Notes under the pieces: generated by a model
What the model saw: the letters and a program-made list of their open reading frames with translations, nothing else
Database searches by the model: none
Told to the model about the DNA's origin: nothing
Position numbers and translations under genes: made by a program
Source of the DNA: Candidatus Pelagibacter sp. FZCC0015
GTDB taxonomy: Bacteria; Pseudomonadota; Alphaproteobacteria; Pelagibacterales; Pelagibacteraceae
Direction of reading: 5' to 3'
Assembly: GCF_007833635.1 (NCBI RefSeq)
Contig: NZ_CP031125.1
Coordinates: 1,178,001-1,242,000, forward strand
Length of the DNA stretch: 64,000 nt
In this document: positions 29,763 to 38,184 of the stretch, in pieces
How positions within the stretch are numbered: the first letter of the stretch is position 1
Layout of the letters: each line of letters opens with the position of its first letter

Positions 29763-29767
29763 AATTA

Positions 29768-30538
29768 ATGAAATTTATTATTTTAGGCTGTGGTAGTTCA
29801 ATGGGTGTACCAAGAGCAGATGGTTTCTTTGGAAATTGTGATCCTAATAATAAAAAAAATTATAGAACACGATGTTCAGCTTTAATAAAAACTACAGATG
29901 AAAATATTCTTATAGATACATCTCCTGACCTAAGACAACAACTTTTAAGGCATAAAATAAATAAAATTAATAAAGTATTATATTCTCATTTGCATGGTGA
30001 TCAAACTCATGGAATAAACGATTTGAGATCGTTTTATATTAACAGCAGAAAACAACTTGATGTATATGCTGATAAATATACTTCTAAATATCTTAACTCT
30101 ACATTTTCTTATATATTTAAAAGTTATTCAAAAGAATATCCTGCAACTTTAAAGCTTAATAAACTTCAAAAAAAAATTTTTATTAAAAGTAATAATAAAA
30201 AAATTGCTATTCAATCAATTATGGTTGAGCATGGTAAAGTAAAGTCAAATTGCTTTATTATTAATAAAAAATTAGCTTATATAAGTGATGTAAGTAAAAT
30301 TTATAACAAAGATCATAAATACTTTAAAAATCTTCGATATTTAATTATTGATTGCTTATGGTACAATTATCATCCATCACATTTTAATTTAGAAACTTCA
30401 CTTGCTGTAATTAAAAAATTTAAACCAAAAAAAGCTATTCTTACTAACTTATCACCAGTATTAGATTATAATGTGCTTAAAAAAATGATGCCTAAAAATG
30501 TTATTCCAGCACATGACGGATTGACAATAAACTTATAA
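29768..30538 (+). CDS. Metallo-beta-lactamase-fold hydrolase (PhnP-like)
   Basis: Predicted phosphodiesterase-type metallo-hydrolase. The ATG at 29768 (MKFIILGCGSSMGVP) is preferred to an in-frame TTG three codons upstream. The zinc motif reads SHLHGDQTHGINDLRSFY near residue 77, i.e. HxHxDQ instead of HxHxDH. I recall the DQ variant as common in this alphaproteobacterial subfamily. Further ligands lie in VEHGK, ISDVS and a C-terminal PAHDG. It always follows tatD in related genomes. It ends with a 6-nt overlap with the convergent gpx gene. Confidence 0.85.
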   Translation: MKFIILGCGSSMGVPRADGFFGNCDPNNKKNYRTRCSALIKTTDENILIDTSPDLRQQLLRHKINKINKVLYSHLHGDQTHGINDLRSFYINSRKQLDVYADKYTSKYLNSTFSYIFKSYSKEYPATLKLNKLQKKIFIKSNNKKIAIQSIMVEHGKVKSNCFIINKKLAYISDVSKIYNKDHKYFKNLRYLIIDCLWYNYHPSHFNLETSLAVIKKFKPKKAILTNLSPVLDYNVLKKMMPKNVIPAHDGLTINL

Positions 30539-31075
30539 GCTATTTTCTATGGCTTTAATTATTTTTTTTGAAGTTGGTTTTGTGAATGATGCAAATGTAT
30601 CTTGAACTTTACCTTCTTTATTAATTAAAATTTTATGAAAATTCCACTTAGGTTCTGCCAACTTACCATGATTTTTTTTTGCCCATTTAAAAAGTTCATG
30701 AGCGTCTTTGCCTTTAACCTCAGTTAATGTCGTAAGAGGAAAGTTAATATTAAAATTTACTTCACAAAATTCTTTTATATCAGCGTTATTATTTTTTTCT
30801 TGATTAAATGAATTAGATGGAACACCAAGAACAATTAAACCTTTTTCTTTATATAAATCCCACAATTCTTGTAATTCATCATATTGTTTTGTAAATCCAC
30901 AGTAACTTGCTGTATTTACAATTAAAATAACTTTATTTTTGTAATCTTTAAAATTAATTGTCTCGCCAGTTATACTCTCAATACTAAAATCATAAATTTT
31001 TTTTTCGTAGTTAGCAGTTGCTGGAGTTTTAAAAAAAAACATAATTATAGAAAATATAAATATTACTTTTTTCAT
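30533..31075 (-). CDS. Glutathione peroxidase family protein, exported
   Basis: Thiol peroxidase reducing peroxides. The 180-residue protein has an N-terminal signal sequence (about 20 residues), then the active-site Cys59 in NTASYCGFT, the catalytic Gln in PSNSFNQEKN near residue 101, and the Trp/Asn in PKWNFHKILI near 142. The Cys rather than selenocysteine form suggests thioredoxin-linked activity. The signal peptide points to periplasmic location. It overlaps nhaA by 4 nt. Confidence 0.9.
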   Translation of the reverse strand: MKKVIFIFSIIMFFFKTPATANYEKKIYDFSIESITGETINFKDYKNKVILIVNTASYCGFTKQYDELQELWDLYKEKGLIVLGVPSNSFNQEKNNNADIKEFCEVNFNINFPLTTLTEVKGKDAHELFKWAKKNHGKLAEPKWNFHKILINKEGKVQDTFASFTKPTSKKIIKAIENSL

Positions 31076-32253
31076 TTATTAGGTTTATTTGGTGTAAGTA
31101 ATATTAAAAAATAACCAAATAAAGTTGACAACAACGAACCAGTCAATACGCCAATTTTTACACCATCCATATATTGCATGTTTTCTACAAAAGCTAAATT
31201 TCCAACAAATAAACTCATTGTAAAACCAATGCCAGTAAGAACTCCTACGCCATAAAAATTATACCAACTTGTATCATTTGGCATTTGAGCTACTTTTAAT
31301 TTAATTGACACATATGAGAAAACAAAAACACCTAGTTGTTTACCAAGGAATAGTCCTAATACAATTCCAAGGGGAACTTTATCAAGTAATGAAGCGAACG
31401 ATAAACCTTCAAGAGATACTCCAGCATTTGCAAATGCAAATAAAGGCATTATTCCGAAAGCAACATATGGACTAATTGTGTGTTCAATTTTAATTAATAA
31501 TGAAAAATCTTTTTCTTTTTTTCTATGAGGAATTGTCATAGCTAACAAGACACCAGCGATAGTAGCGTGTATTCCTGAGTTATGCGTAAAATCCCAGAGA
31601 AATAGTCCTACAACCAAATAAGGTAGAAACTTTTTAATGTTAAATTTGTTAATTAATAACAAAACAATAAAAGCTAATAACATTAAAGTTAAATACTTGA
31701 TACTCAAATCTCCAGAATAGAATAGGGCGATGATTACTATTGCTCCTAAATCATCGATTATAGCTAATGCAGTTAAAAATACTTTTAATGACAAAGGAAC
31801 TCTTTTACCTAACAAGGATAAAACTCCTAAAGAAAAAGCGATATCAGTTGCTGAGGGAATTGCCCATCCATTTAAAGTTTCACTATCACCTAAATTTATA
31901 AAAACATAAAATAGTGCAGGAACTAACATTCCTCCTACAGCAGCAATTATGGGCAATAAAGCTTGTTTAATATTAGAAAGTTCACCTTGTAAAAATTCTC
32001 TTTTAATTTCTAAAGTAACAAAGAAAAAGAAAATTGCCATCAAGGCATCATTGATCCAATGCAATACTGATAATTTTAATCCAAAATTATTAATACCTAT
32101 AAATAAATACTTATTTAAAGTAGCAAAATATAAATCTGCTAGTCCAGAATTGCTTATAAATAATGCAATTATTGCAGCAAAGAACAATACAAGTCCACTT
32201 GCAGCCTCTAATTTAAAAAACCATCTAAAAGGTTTAGATATATAATTAATCAT
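31072..32253 (-). CDS. nhaA: Na+/H+ antiporter NhaA
   Basis: Exchanges cytoplasmic Na+ for external H+, relevant to pH and salt balance in seawater. The 393-residue protein has about 12 membrane segments. The ion-binding Asp pair is in TALAIIDDLGAIVIIALFYS near residue 162. The conserved SATDIAFSLGVLSLLG stretch is near 134. Length matches E. coli NhaA (388). It lies between gpx and a zinc-ribbon protein in a minus-strand operon. Confidence 0.95.
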   Translation of the reverse strand: MINYISKPFRWFFKLEAASGLVLFFAAIIALFISNSGLADLYFATLNKYLFIGINNFGLKLSVLHWINDALMAIFFFFVTLEIKREFLQGELSNIKQALLPIIAAVGGMLVPALFYVFINLGDSETLNGWAIPSATDIAFSLGVLSLLGKRVPLSLKVFLTALAIIDDLGAIVIIALFYSGDLSIKYLTLMLLAFIVLLLINKFNIKKFLPYLVVGLFLWDFTHNSGIHATIAGVLLAMTIPHRKKEKDFSLLIKIEHTISPYVAFGIMPLFAFANAGVSLEGLSFASLLDKVPLGIVLGLFLGKQLGVFVFSYVSIKLKVAQMPNDTSWYNFYGVGVLTGIGFTMSLFVGNLAFVENMQYMDGVKIGVLTGSLLSTLFGYFLILLTPNKPNK

Positions 32254-32260
32254 AAAAAAA

Positions 32261-32746
32261 TTAAGTTAGGTCTATAATAAATAGTTTTATATCTTGCAAT
32301 GTTTCATAAAGGTTAAAAAGTATAATTTCTAGTCCAGGGAACACATTGATTAGTGGATTTTTTAGAGTATCAAGCAAGATAATTAATGCCACAAAAGATA
32401 TAATAAATACTACCAAATAAGAGAAGAATTTAGATCCTTTATTTGAAGACATTCTAACGGTCTCTGGAATTTCTTTTGATATTTCTTTTTTTATCTCAGG
32501 TTTAATTATATTTTCTTGCTGTAGCTTTTTACTAAATTTAAAATTTTTGTCTTTTGTCTCTATATCTTTGTCTACTTTATTTTCAGAAATATTTTGATTT
32601 AATGTTAATGGAGGCTCGCTTTTATCTTCTTTTTTATAAAACCAAACATGGTCGCAAGATCCACATTGTAAATCTCTACCATCATAAGGAATTAGAGAAT
32701 TGTCAATTTTAAATTGCTTGTTACAATTTGGACAAGTAATTATCAT
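32261..32746 (-). CDS. Zinc-ribbon membrane protein (MJ0042-type finger)
   Basis: The 161-residue protein begins with the ribbon MIITCPNCNKQFKI followed by LQCGSCDHVWFY, giving two CxxC pairs as in the MJ0042 finger domain. A charged low-complexity linker follows, then one membrane helix at about residues 108-128 and a short hydrophobic C-terminal tail. Such proteins are frequent in alphaproteobacteria and often lie near cell-division genes. Their role is unknown. Divergent from tRNA-Pro with 94 nt between. Confidence 0.8.
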   Translation of the reverse strand: MIITCPNCNKQFKIDNSLIPYDGRDLQCGSCDHVWFYKKEDKSEPPLTLNQNISENKVDKDIETKDKNFKFSKKLQQENIIKPEIKKEISKEIPETVRMSSNKGSKFFSYLVVFIISFVALIILLDTLKNPLINVFPGLEIILFNLYETLQDIKLFIIDLT

Positions 32747-32840
32747 GCTTCGTTATATACCAGATTTTCACCAAATTTCTTTTAATTTTGGCTTCTTTAA
32801 ACATTGAAATTATCAATAACTGCTGTATTAGTACTCGGAT

Positions 32841-32917
<77 letters not shown>

Positions 32918-32923
32918 TCATTT

Positions 32924-33205
32924 ATGAAAAAAGCTATTATTTACATTCCAAATAAAAATCCAATGCAATCAGGATTAGCTAAAAATGATAAATGGATTTT
33001 AGAATTTAAAACCAAAGATCCAACAAGAAACCCATTGATGGGTTGGGAAAGTTCATCTGATACCTATACAGAACTAAAATTAGAATTTTCATCTAAAGAA
33101 TTAGCAATTAATTATGCAAAAAAGAAAAGAATTGATTTTGAATTAATTGAACCAAGAAAAAGAAAAACTGTAAAAAAGTCTTACGCAGATAATTTTCTGA
33201 AATAA
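32924..33205 (+). CDS. NADH dehydrogenase accessory subunit (ETC complex I, NDUFS4/NDUFA4-type)
   Basis: Accessory subunit of respiratory complex I, homologous to the mitochondrial 18-kDa (NDUFS4) subunit and typical of alphaproteobacteria. The 93-residue protein has the family features MQSG near residue 14, WILEF, NPLMGWESSSDT near 44, a LEFSSKELAINYAKK segment, and a basic SYADNF C-terminus. It begins 6 nt after the tRNA-Pro CCA, so its mRNA is probably made by tRNA 3' processing or from a promoter inside the tRNA gene. Confidence 0.9.
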   Translation: MKKAIIYIPNKNPMQSGLAKNDKWILEFKTKDPTRNPLMGWESSSDTYTELKLEFSSKELAINYAKKKRIDFELIEPRKRKTVKKSYADNFLK

Positions 33206-33207
33206 AA

Positions 33208-34200
33208 ATGTTTAGATTTTTCACTGAAAAACATTGGTTTATTTGGTCTTGGATAGGTTCTTTTATAATTCTTTCATCGCTTTGGGTTCAAGTTGAAATA
33301 GATGTAAAAATAAATGAGTGGTTTGGTGTTTTTTATGACATGATTCAGAAAGCACTTGCAGAACCAAATGCAGTATCAATTGATGAATATTTTGCAAGCT
33401 TGTTTTCATTTATTACATTGGCAGCAATGTATATTGCTGTTTATGTTGCTATTAGTTTCTTTACAGCACATTTTTTATTTAGATGGAGAACGTCGATGGT
33501 TGAATGGTATCACTCTGTCTATGATAGAGCGCGTAAAATTGAAGGTGCATCACAAAGGGTTCAAGAAGATACAATTAAATTTACAAGAATTATGGAAGGA
33601 TTAGGCACAAGTTTAATAGAGTCAATTATGATTTTAATTCAATTTATTCCTATATTATTTGGTTTAAGTGTGGGTATACCCATTTTCTTTTTTGGTGAAT
33701 GGGAATATGGACTTATAGTAGGTGCATTGATTTGGACTATTGGGGGAACTGTTTTTTTAATAGTGCTTGGTTTAATATTAAGATTGGTTGGTGTTGAATA
33801 CGATTTACAAAAGCAAGAAGCCGCATATAGGAAAATTTTAGTTATTGCAGAAGATGACGGCAGCGTAAGACCAAAAAAAATAGATGAGTTGTTTGATGAT
33901 GTGCGTAAAATTCATTTTTTAAGTTATTTAAGATACTTATATTTTAATATTGGTCGAATAGCGTATTTACAGGCAAATGTATTATCGGCTTATGTTTTTT
34001 TAGCTCCAGCAATTGTAGCAGGTGTAGTTACATTAGGAGTTATGCAGCAAATTATAAGAGCCTTTGGAAGAGTTGAAGGATCCATGCAATATTTACTAAA
34101 AGCTTGGCCAACTATTATTGAACTTGCTAGTGTTTATAAGCGTTTAAGAGAATTTGAAACTAAAATCAAACAAGTAGATTTTGTAGATGAAAAAGTTTAA
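33208..34200 (+). CDS. SbmA/BacA-like peptide transporter
   Basis: The 330-residue polytopic protein resembles SbmA/BacA. These are proton-driven importers of peptides and peptide antibiotics whose rhizobial form is needed in symbiosis. Recognisable parts are FRWRTSMVEWYHSVYDRARKIEG near residue 91, QRVQEDTIKF, and DGSVRPKKIDELFDDVR near 213. No ABC nucleotide-binding domain is present. It starts 2 nt after the complex I subunit and its stop overlaps the glpX start. Confidence 0.85.
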   Translation: MFRFFTEKHWFIWSWIGSFIILSSLWVQVEIDVKINEWFGVFYDMIQKALAEPNAVSIDEYFASLFSFITLAAMYIAVYVAISFFTAHFLFRWRTSMVEWYHSVYDRARKIEGASQRVQEDTIKFTRIMEGLGTSLIESIMILIQFIPILFGLSVGIPIFFFGEWEYGLIVGALIWTIGGTVFLIVLGLILRLVGVEYDLQKQEAAYRKILVIAEDDGSVRPKKIDELFDDVRKIHFLSYLRYLYFNIGRIAYLQANVLSAYVFLAPAIVAGVVTLGVMQQIIRAFGRVEGSMQYLLKAWPTIIELASVYKRLREFETKIKQVDFVDEKV

Positions 34201-35141
34201 TGTCAATAGATAAAAAATTTGTAGATCAATTAGCTATCGTAACATCAAAAGCAGCACTAGCATCATCATATCTTGTTGGCAAAAAAGATAAAATTGCAGC
34301 AGATAAAGCAGCTGTGGATTCAATGAGATCTGATCTAAATAATCTTGATATTCAGGGTCAAATAGTAATAGGTGAGGGAGAACTAGATGAAGCGCCAATG
34401 TTATATATTGGAGAAAAACTTGGTACAAATAATGGACCTGAATTTGATATTGCTGTAGATCCATTAGAAGGTACAAATTTTGCGGCAAACAATTTACCCG
34501 GGGCTTTATCTGTAATAGCTGTTGCTGAAAAAAATAGTTTATTTAATGCGCCAGAAACTTACATGGAAAAAATATCAACTAAAATAACTGAAAAATATGT
34601 TATTGATTTAGATTATACAGTTAAACAAAATATTTCCAACTTAAGTGATTATCTAAATAAAAATCCAGAAGAATTAACGGCATGTATTCTTGATAGACCA
34701 AGACATAATGAGATAATTCAAGAACTAAAAAAATTAAAGGTTAATTTGAAATTAATTAAAGATGGTGATGTATCTGGAGCTTTGTTAGTAACAGATGAAA
34801 AATATAATGTTGATATTTTTTTAGGAATTGGTGGTGGACCAGAAGGTGTCCTAGCAGCATCAGCTTTGGATGCATTTAATTGTAATTTTCAAGGTAGATT
34901 TTTGTTTAAAACAGAAGAGGATAAAGTAAGGGCAAAAAAAATGGGAATTAATGATTTAACAAAAAAATATGAATTAAATGAAATAGTTACAGGTGATTCC
35001 ATTTTTTGTGCAACAGGGATTACTTCTGGTGACCTAGTTTCAGGCATAGAAATTCAAGGTAATGAATTTATTTCGGAGACTTTAGTGACACATAAATCAT
35101 CTGGACTAAAAAAAGTAATAAAACTAAAACAAAATATATAA
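34200..35141 (+). CDS. glpX: Fructose-1,6-bisphosphatase class II
   Basis: Hydrolyses fructose 1,6-bisphosphate in gluconeogenesis (GlpX type). The 313-residue protein has the metal-binding region IGEGELDEAPMLYIGEKLG near residue 58 and DIAVDPLEGTNFAANNLPGALSVIA near 84. It also has DGDVSGALL near 183 and GIGGGPEGVLAASAL near 203. The start overlaps the sbmA-like stop (TAATG). It is the last core gene before tRNA-Glu and the polysaccharide island. Confidence 0.94.
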   Translation: MSIDKKFVDQLAIVTSKAALASSYLVGKKDKIAADKAAVDSMRSDLNNLDIQGQIVIGEGELDEAPMLYIGEKLGTNNGPEFDIAVDPLEGTNFAANNLPGALSVIAVAEKNSLFNAPETYMEKISTKITEKYVIDLDYTVKQNISNLSDYLNKNPEELTACILDRPRHNEIIQELKKLKVNLKLIKDGDVSGALLVTDEKYNVDIFLGIGGGPEGVLAASALDAFNCNFQGRFLFKTEEDKVRAKKMGINDLTKKYELNEIVTGDSIFCATGITSGDLVSGIEIQGNEFISETLVTHKSSGLKKVIKLKQNI

Positions 35142-35188
35142 TGATAAGCTTGATTAATTATTGATTTTACAATAAAAAGCAGCAATTC

Positions 35189-35263
35189 GGTCCCTTCGTC
35201 TATCGGTTAGGACACGTGGTTTTCATCCTCGAAAGAGGGGTTCGATTCCCCTAGGGACCGCCA
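35189..35263 (+). tRNA. tRNA-Glu(UUC), CCA encoded, U-U mismatch in anticodon stem
   Basis: Acceptor GGTCCCT pairs with AGGGACC, the T arm is GAGGGG TTCGATT CCCCT, and the anticodon is TTC in loop TTTTCAT. The anticodon stem CGTGG/CCTCG has a T-T opposition in its middle pair, where CCACG would pair perfectly. Body is 35189-35260 and CCA 35261-35263. The next start codon lies 3 nt after the CCA. The gene marks the left edge of the polysaccharide island. Confidence 0.93.
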
Positions 35264-35266
35264 AAA

Positions 35267-35521
35267 ATGAAATATTGTGTTTATTTAATAGCTTCAAGAA
35301 TAAAAAAGAGAACAATTTCTTATGTCGGATACACAAATAATATTGTTAATAGGTTAAAATTACACAATCAAGGAAAGGGAGCTAAATTTACAAGAGGGAA
35401 AAAATGGGAATTAATTTATAGTAGGAATCTTTCTTCAAAGAAATTAGCTATGATAGAAGAATATAAATTAAAAAAAAATTATAAACTTAGAAATGTTATT
35501 AAGAAAAAAAATGGATTTTAA
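35267..35521 (+). CDS. GIY-YIG domain protein (UPF0213/YhbQ-like)
   Basis: The 84-residue single-domain protein has VYLI and YVGYTNN in place of GIY and YIG, the Arg in NRLKLHNQGKGAKFTR, and a Glu in MIEEYKLKK, i.e. the usual catalytic set. Stand-alone GIY-YIG proteins of this size are widespread and their function is not established; some have nuclease activity. The start is 3 nt downstream of the tRNA-Glu CCA. First gene of the accessory island, and its 3' end overlaps the next gene's preferred start. Confidence 0.85.
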   Translation: MKYCVYLIASRIKKRTISYVGYTNNIVNRLKLHNQGKGAKFTRGKKWELIYSRNLSSKKLAMIEEYKLKKNYKLRNVIKKKNGF

Positions 35522-36107
35522 AAAAATTAAAGGAAACTTAATTCATAAAACTGCAATAATAAATTGGAAATCTGTTTCAATAGGAAAAAATAATGTAATA
35601 GGTCCTTATGTTGTAATAGGCACTAATGCCCAACATGTTTCAGAAAAATCTTTTGGAAAGATTAAAATAGGTAATAATAATATTTTTAGAGAATTTACCA
35701 CAGTACATCTTCCGACAAAATTAAAAAAAATAACTTATATTGCAAATAATTGCCATTTTATGACATTGAGTCATATAGCACATGATTGTTATATAGAGAG
35801 CAATGTAGTTTTCAGCAATAATGTAACTTTAGGTGGAAACACACATGTAATGAAAAGTTCTCAACTAGGATTTAATACCATAGTGCATCAAAACCAGGTT
35901 ATTGGTTCTTATTCAATGATTGGCATGGGGACCATTGTTACCAAAAAATTTAAAGTTATACCTGGATTTACTTATGCTGGTAATCCTGTAAAAAGAATAA
36001 AAAAAAATCATGTTGGTTTAAAACGAAAAAAAATTACATCGAATAATTTAAAAAAAGAAACTATAAGATTTAATAAAATTATTAAAAAACATATTTTTTA
36101 TGAATAA
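35511..36107 (+). CDS. LpxA-like left-handed beta-helix acyltransferase
   Basis: Hexapeptide-repeat protein of 198 residues from the ATG at 35511 (an ATG at 35493 would add 6). Repeats such as VSIGKNNVIGPYVVIG build a left-handed beta helix. SHIAHDCYIESNVVFSNNVTLGG near residue 85 matches the catalytic-His loop of LpxA (HIAHDC). It lacks most of the C-terminal helical domain of LpxA (about 260 residues). Likely transfers an acyl or acetyl group to a nucleotide sugar within surface-glycan synthesis. True LpxA function is not claimed, since other lpx genes are not visible. Confidence 0.75.
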   Translation: MDFKKIKGNLIHKTAIINWKSVSIGKNNVIGPYVVIGTNAQHVSEKSFGKIKIGNNNIFREFTTVHLPTKLKKITYIANNCHFMTLSHIAHDCYIESNVVFSNNVTLGGNTHVMKSSQLGFNTIVHQNQVIGSYSMIGMGTIVTKKFKVIPGFTYAGNPVKRIKKNHVGLKRKKITSNNLKKETIRFNKIIKKHIFYE

Positions 36108-38184
36108 AGATATAGCAATTCTTTTACCATATAAGGAAATTTATTCTGAAAATCATGCGGGTGCTGCTTCTATTTGGACAAAAGATTATATAAAAAAAAG
36201 TGATCTATCTAATAAAACAATTATTTATGGTAACTTAGATAAGAAATTTAAGCCCCTTACTAAAAATTTTAAATCTTTAAATTTAGGCAAAATTTTTATG
36301 AGAAAAAATATTGTCTACACCTCTAAGTTATATGATGAATATTTAAAATATAAATTTAGGATAATCGAAATACATAACAGACCTGAGTCCTTAAATTATC
36401 TCATTAAAAAAAAAATTAACTCAAAAATAATATTTATTTTTCACAATAACCCATTGAATTTAAGAGGATCAGGCACTGTTAAAGAAAGAATGTTTATCGC
36501 AGAAAACACAGATCAAGTTTATTTTGTTAGTAATTGGGTAAAAAAAAAATTTTTTGAAAATTTACCTTATAAGTTTAGAAATAATTGTGATATTTTGTAT
36601 CCTTCCATTAATCCACTAAAAAAATTTCCAAAAAAAAATAGAACGATTATTTTTAGTGGTAAACTTAACTCATCTAAGGGATACGATGTTTTTGGTAATT
36701 CAATAATTAAAATTTTAGATAAATACAAAAACTGGAATGCTATAGCAGTAGGAAATGAACCAAGGGAAAAATATAATTTTAATCATCCAAGATTAAATAA
36801 AATTGATTGGATCACACATCAGAAAATGTTAAATTATTATAAGAAAGCATCTATATCTGTTGTACCTTCAAAATGGCAAGAGCCTTTCGGCAGAACATCA
36901 ATGGAGTCAGCAGCTTATGGTTGTGCCACAATAACTTCTAAAAATGGTGGTTTACCGGAAACATTTAAAGATCCAATTTTTTTAGATCAAGTAAACGAAA
37001 AAGAGCTTTTTAATAAAATAAAAAAACTAATTGATTTTCCAAAATTAACAAAAAAAATTCAATTAAAAAACTTTAATTCTGTAATTCATAAGCTTGATGA
37101 TAAGGTTAAAAAAATAGATAATTGGAAAAAAAGCAATCTTTTAAAAGATATTAATATTATTAATAAACATAAACTAAAAATTTTACATATTTCAACATTT
37201 GATGAAAGAAATGATCATAGACTTTTCAATATTTCAATATCTAATAAATTATCAAAGGGCTTTATCAGAAATGATCATGATGTTATAAATTTTAGTTACA
37301 GAAGTTATCAAAATAAAAATTTAATTACAAAAAATAATAATTTTATTAATCAAAAAATAAGAACTATAAGTGATAATTATAGACCAGACTTGATTATTTG
37401 TGGTCATAATAATGTTTTAGAAAGAAAAACAATTTTAGATATTAAAAATAAATATAATTCTAAATTTATATTATGGTATGAAGATGCATTAGGTCATAGA
37501 GGAAATGGACCAAATTGGAAAGATAATCTAAATTTAATTGAAAAAAATCATGATTTAATCGATAATTATTTTTTAACAACTCATCCCAGTGAAATTTCAT
37601 CTAATATTAAAAATAATAAGATGCATTTTTTACCAATACCAGTCGATGAAAATATAGAAAATCTTAAGATATATGAAAATCGATATAGATATAAAGATTT
37701 ATTTTTTGCATTTAGTCACGGAGTTAATTTTGGAAAATTAAAAAAAGGAAAATCTGATGAAAGAGAATTTTTTATCGATTCATTAATAAACAAATATACA
37801 AATATAAACTATAATATTTTAGGTGTTTCAAATCATGAACCTAGGTGGAATTATGATTACTACAATGAATTATCTAAGTGCAAAATAGCTCTTAATTTGA
37901 GTAGAGGACAGCCATTGAAATATACATCTAGCAATAGAATAGCATCTTTAATCGGAAATGGTATTTATACTTTTATAGATAAAAAAACAAAATTTACAGA
38001 TTATTTTGATGAAAGTGAAATGGGTTTTTACTCTGATTATAATGATTTAGGATATCAAGTTGAAAAACTAATTTCAAATCCTGATAAGATCAACAAATAT
38101 AGTAAAAATGGAAAAAAAAGATATTTCGACTTATTTAATAGCAAAAAAGTTACTAAGGAAATCATTAAAAAAACTTTTTTTTAA
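36100..38184 (+). CDS. Two-domain glycosyltransferase (GT4 plus CgeB-like)
   Basis: The 694-residue protein appears to join two GT-B modules. The N-terminal half (to about residue 350) is GT4-like, with IIFSGKLNSSKGYDVF near 184 and the nucleotide-sugar region PSKWQEPFGRTSMESAAYG near 262. The second half (from about 355, KLKILHISTFDERND) resembles CgeB-type transferases, with LWYEDALGHRG and LNLSRGQPLKYTSSNRIASLIGNG near 598. Two modules suggest two successive sugar transfers. It overlaps the acyltransferase gene by 8 nt and ends one base before the convergent oxidoreductase. Confidence 0.8.
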   Translation: MNKDIAILLPYKEIYSENHAGAASIWTKDYIKKSDLSNKTIIYGNLDKKFKPLTKNFKSLNLGKIFMRKNIVYTSKLYDEYLKYKFRIIEIHNRPESLNYLIKKKINSKIIFIFHNNPLNLRGSGTVKERMFIAENTDQVYFVSNWVKKKFFENLPYKFRNNCDILYPSINPLKKFPKKNRTIIFSGKLNSSKGYDVFGNSIIKILDKYKNWNAIAVGNEPREKYNFNHPRLNKIDWITHQKMLNYYKKASISVVPSKWQEPFGRTSMESAAYGCATITSKNGGLPETFKDPIFLDQVNEKELFNKIKKLIDFPKLTKKIQLKNFNSVIHKLDDKVKKIDNWKKSNLLKDINIINKHKLKILHISTFDERNDHRLFNISISNKLSKGFIRNDHDVINFSYRSYQNKNLITKNNNFINQKIRTISDNYRPDLIICGHNNVLERKTILDIKNKYNSKFILWYEDALGHRGNGPNWKDNLNLIEKNHDLIDNYFLTTHPSEISSNIKNNKMHFLPIPVDENIENLKIYENRYRYKDLFFAFSHGVNFGKLKKGKSDEREFFIDSLINKYTNINYNILGVSNHEPRWNYDYYNELSKCKIALNLSRGQPLKYTSSNRIASLIGNGIYTFIDKKTKFTDYFDESEMGFYSDYNDLGYQVEKLISNPDKINKYSKNGKKRYFDLFNSKKVTKEIIKKTFF

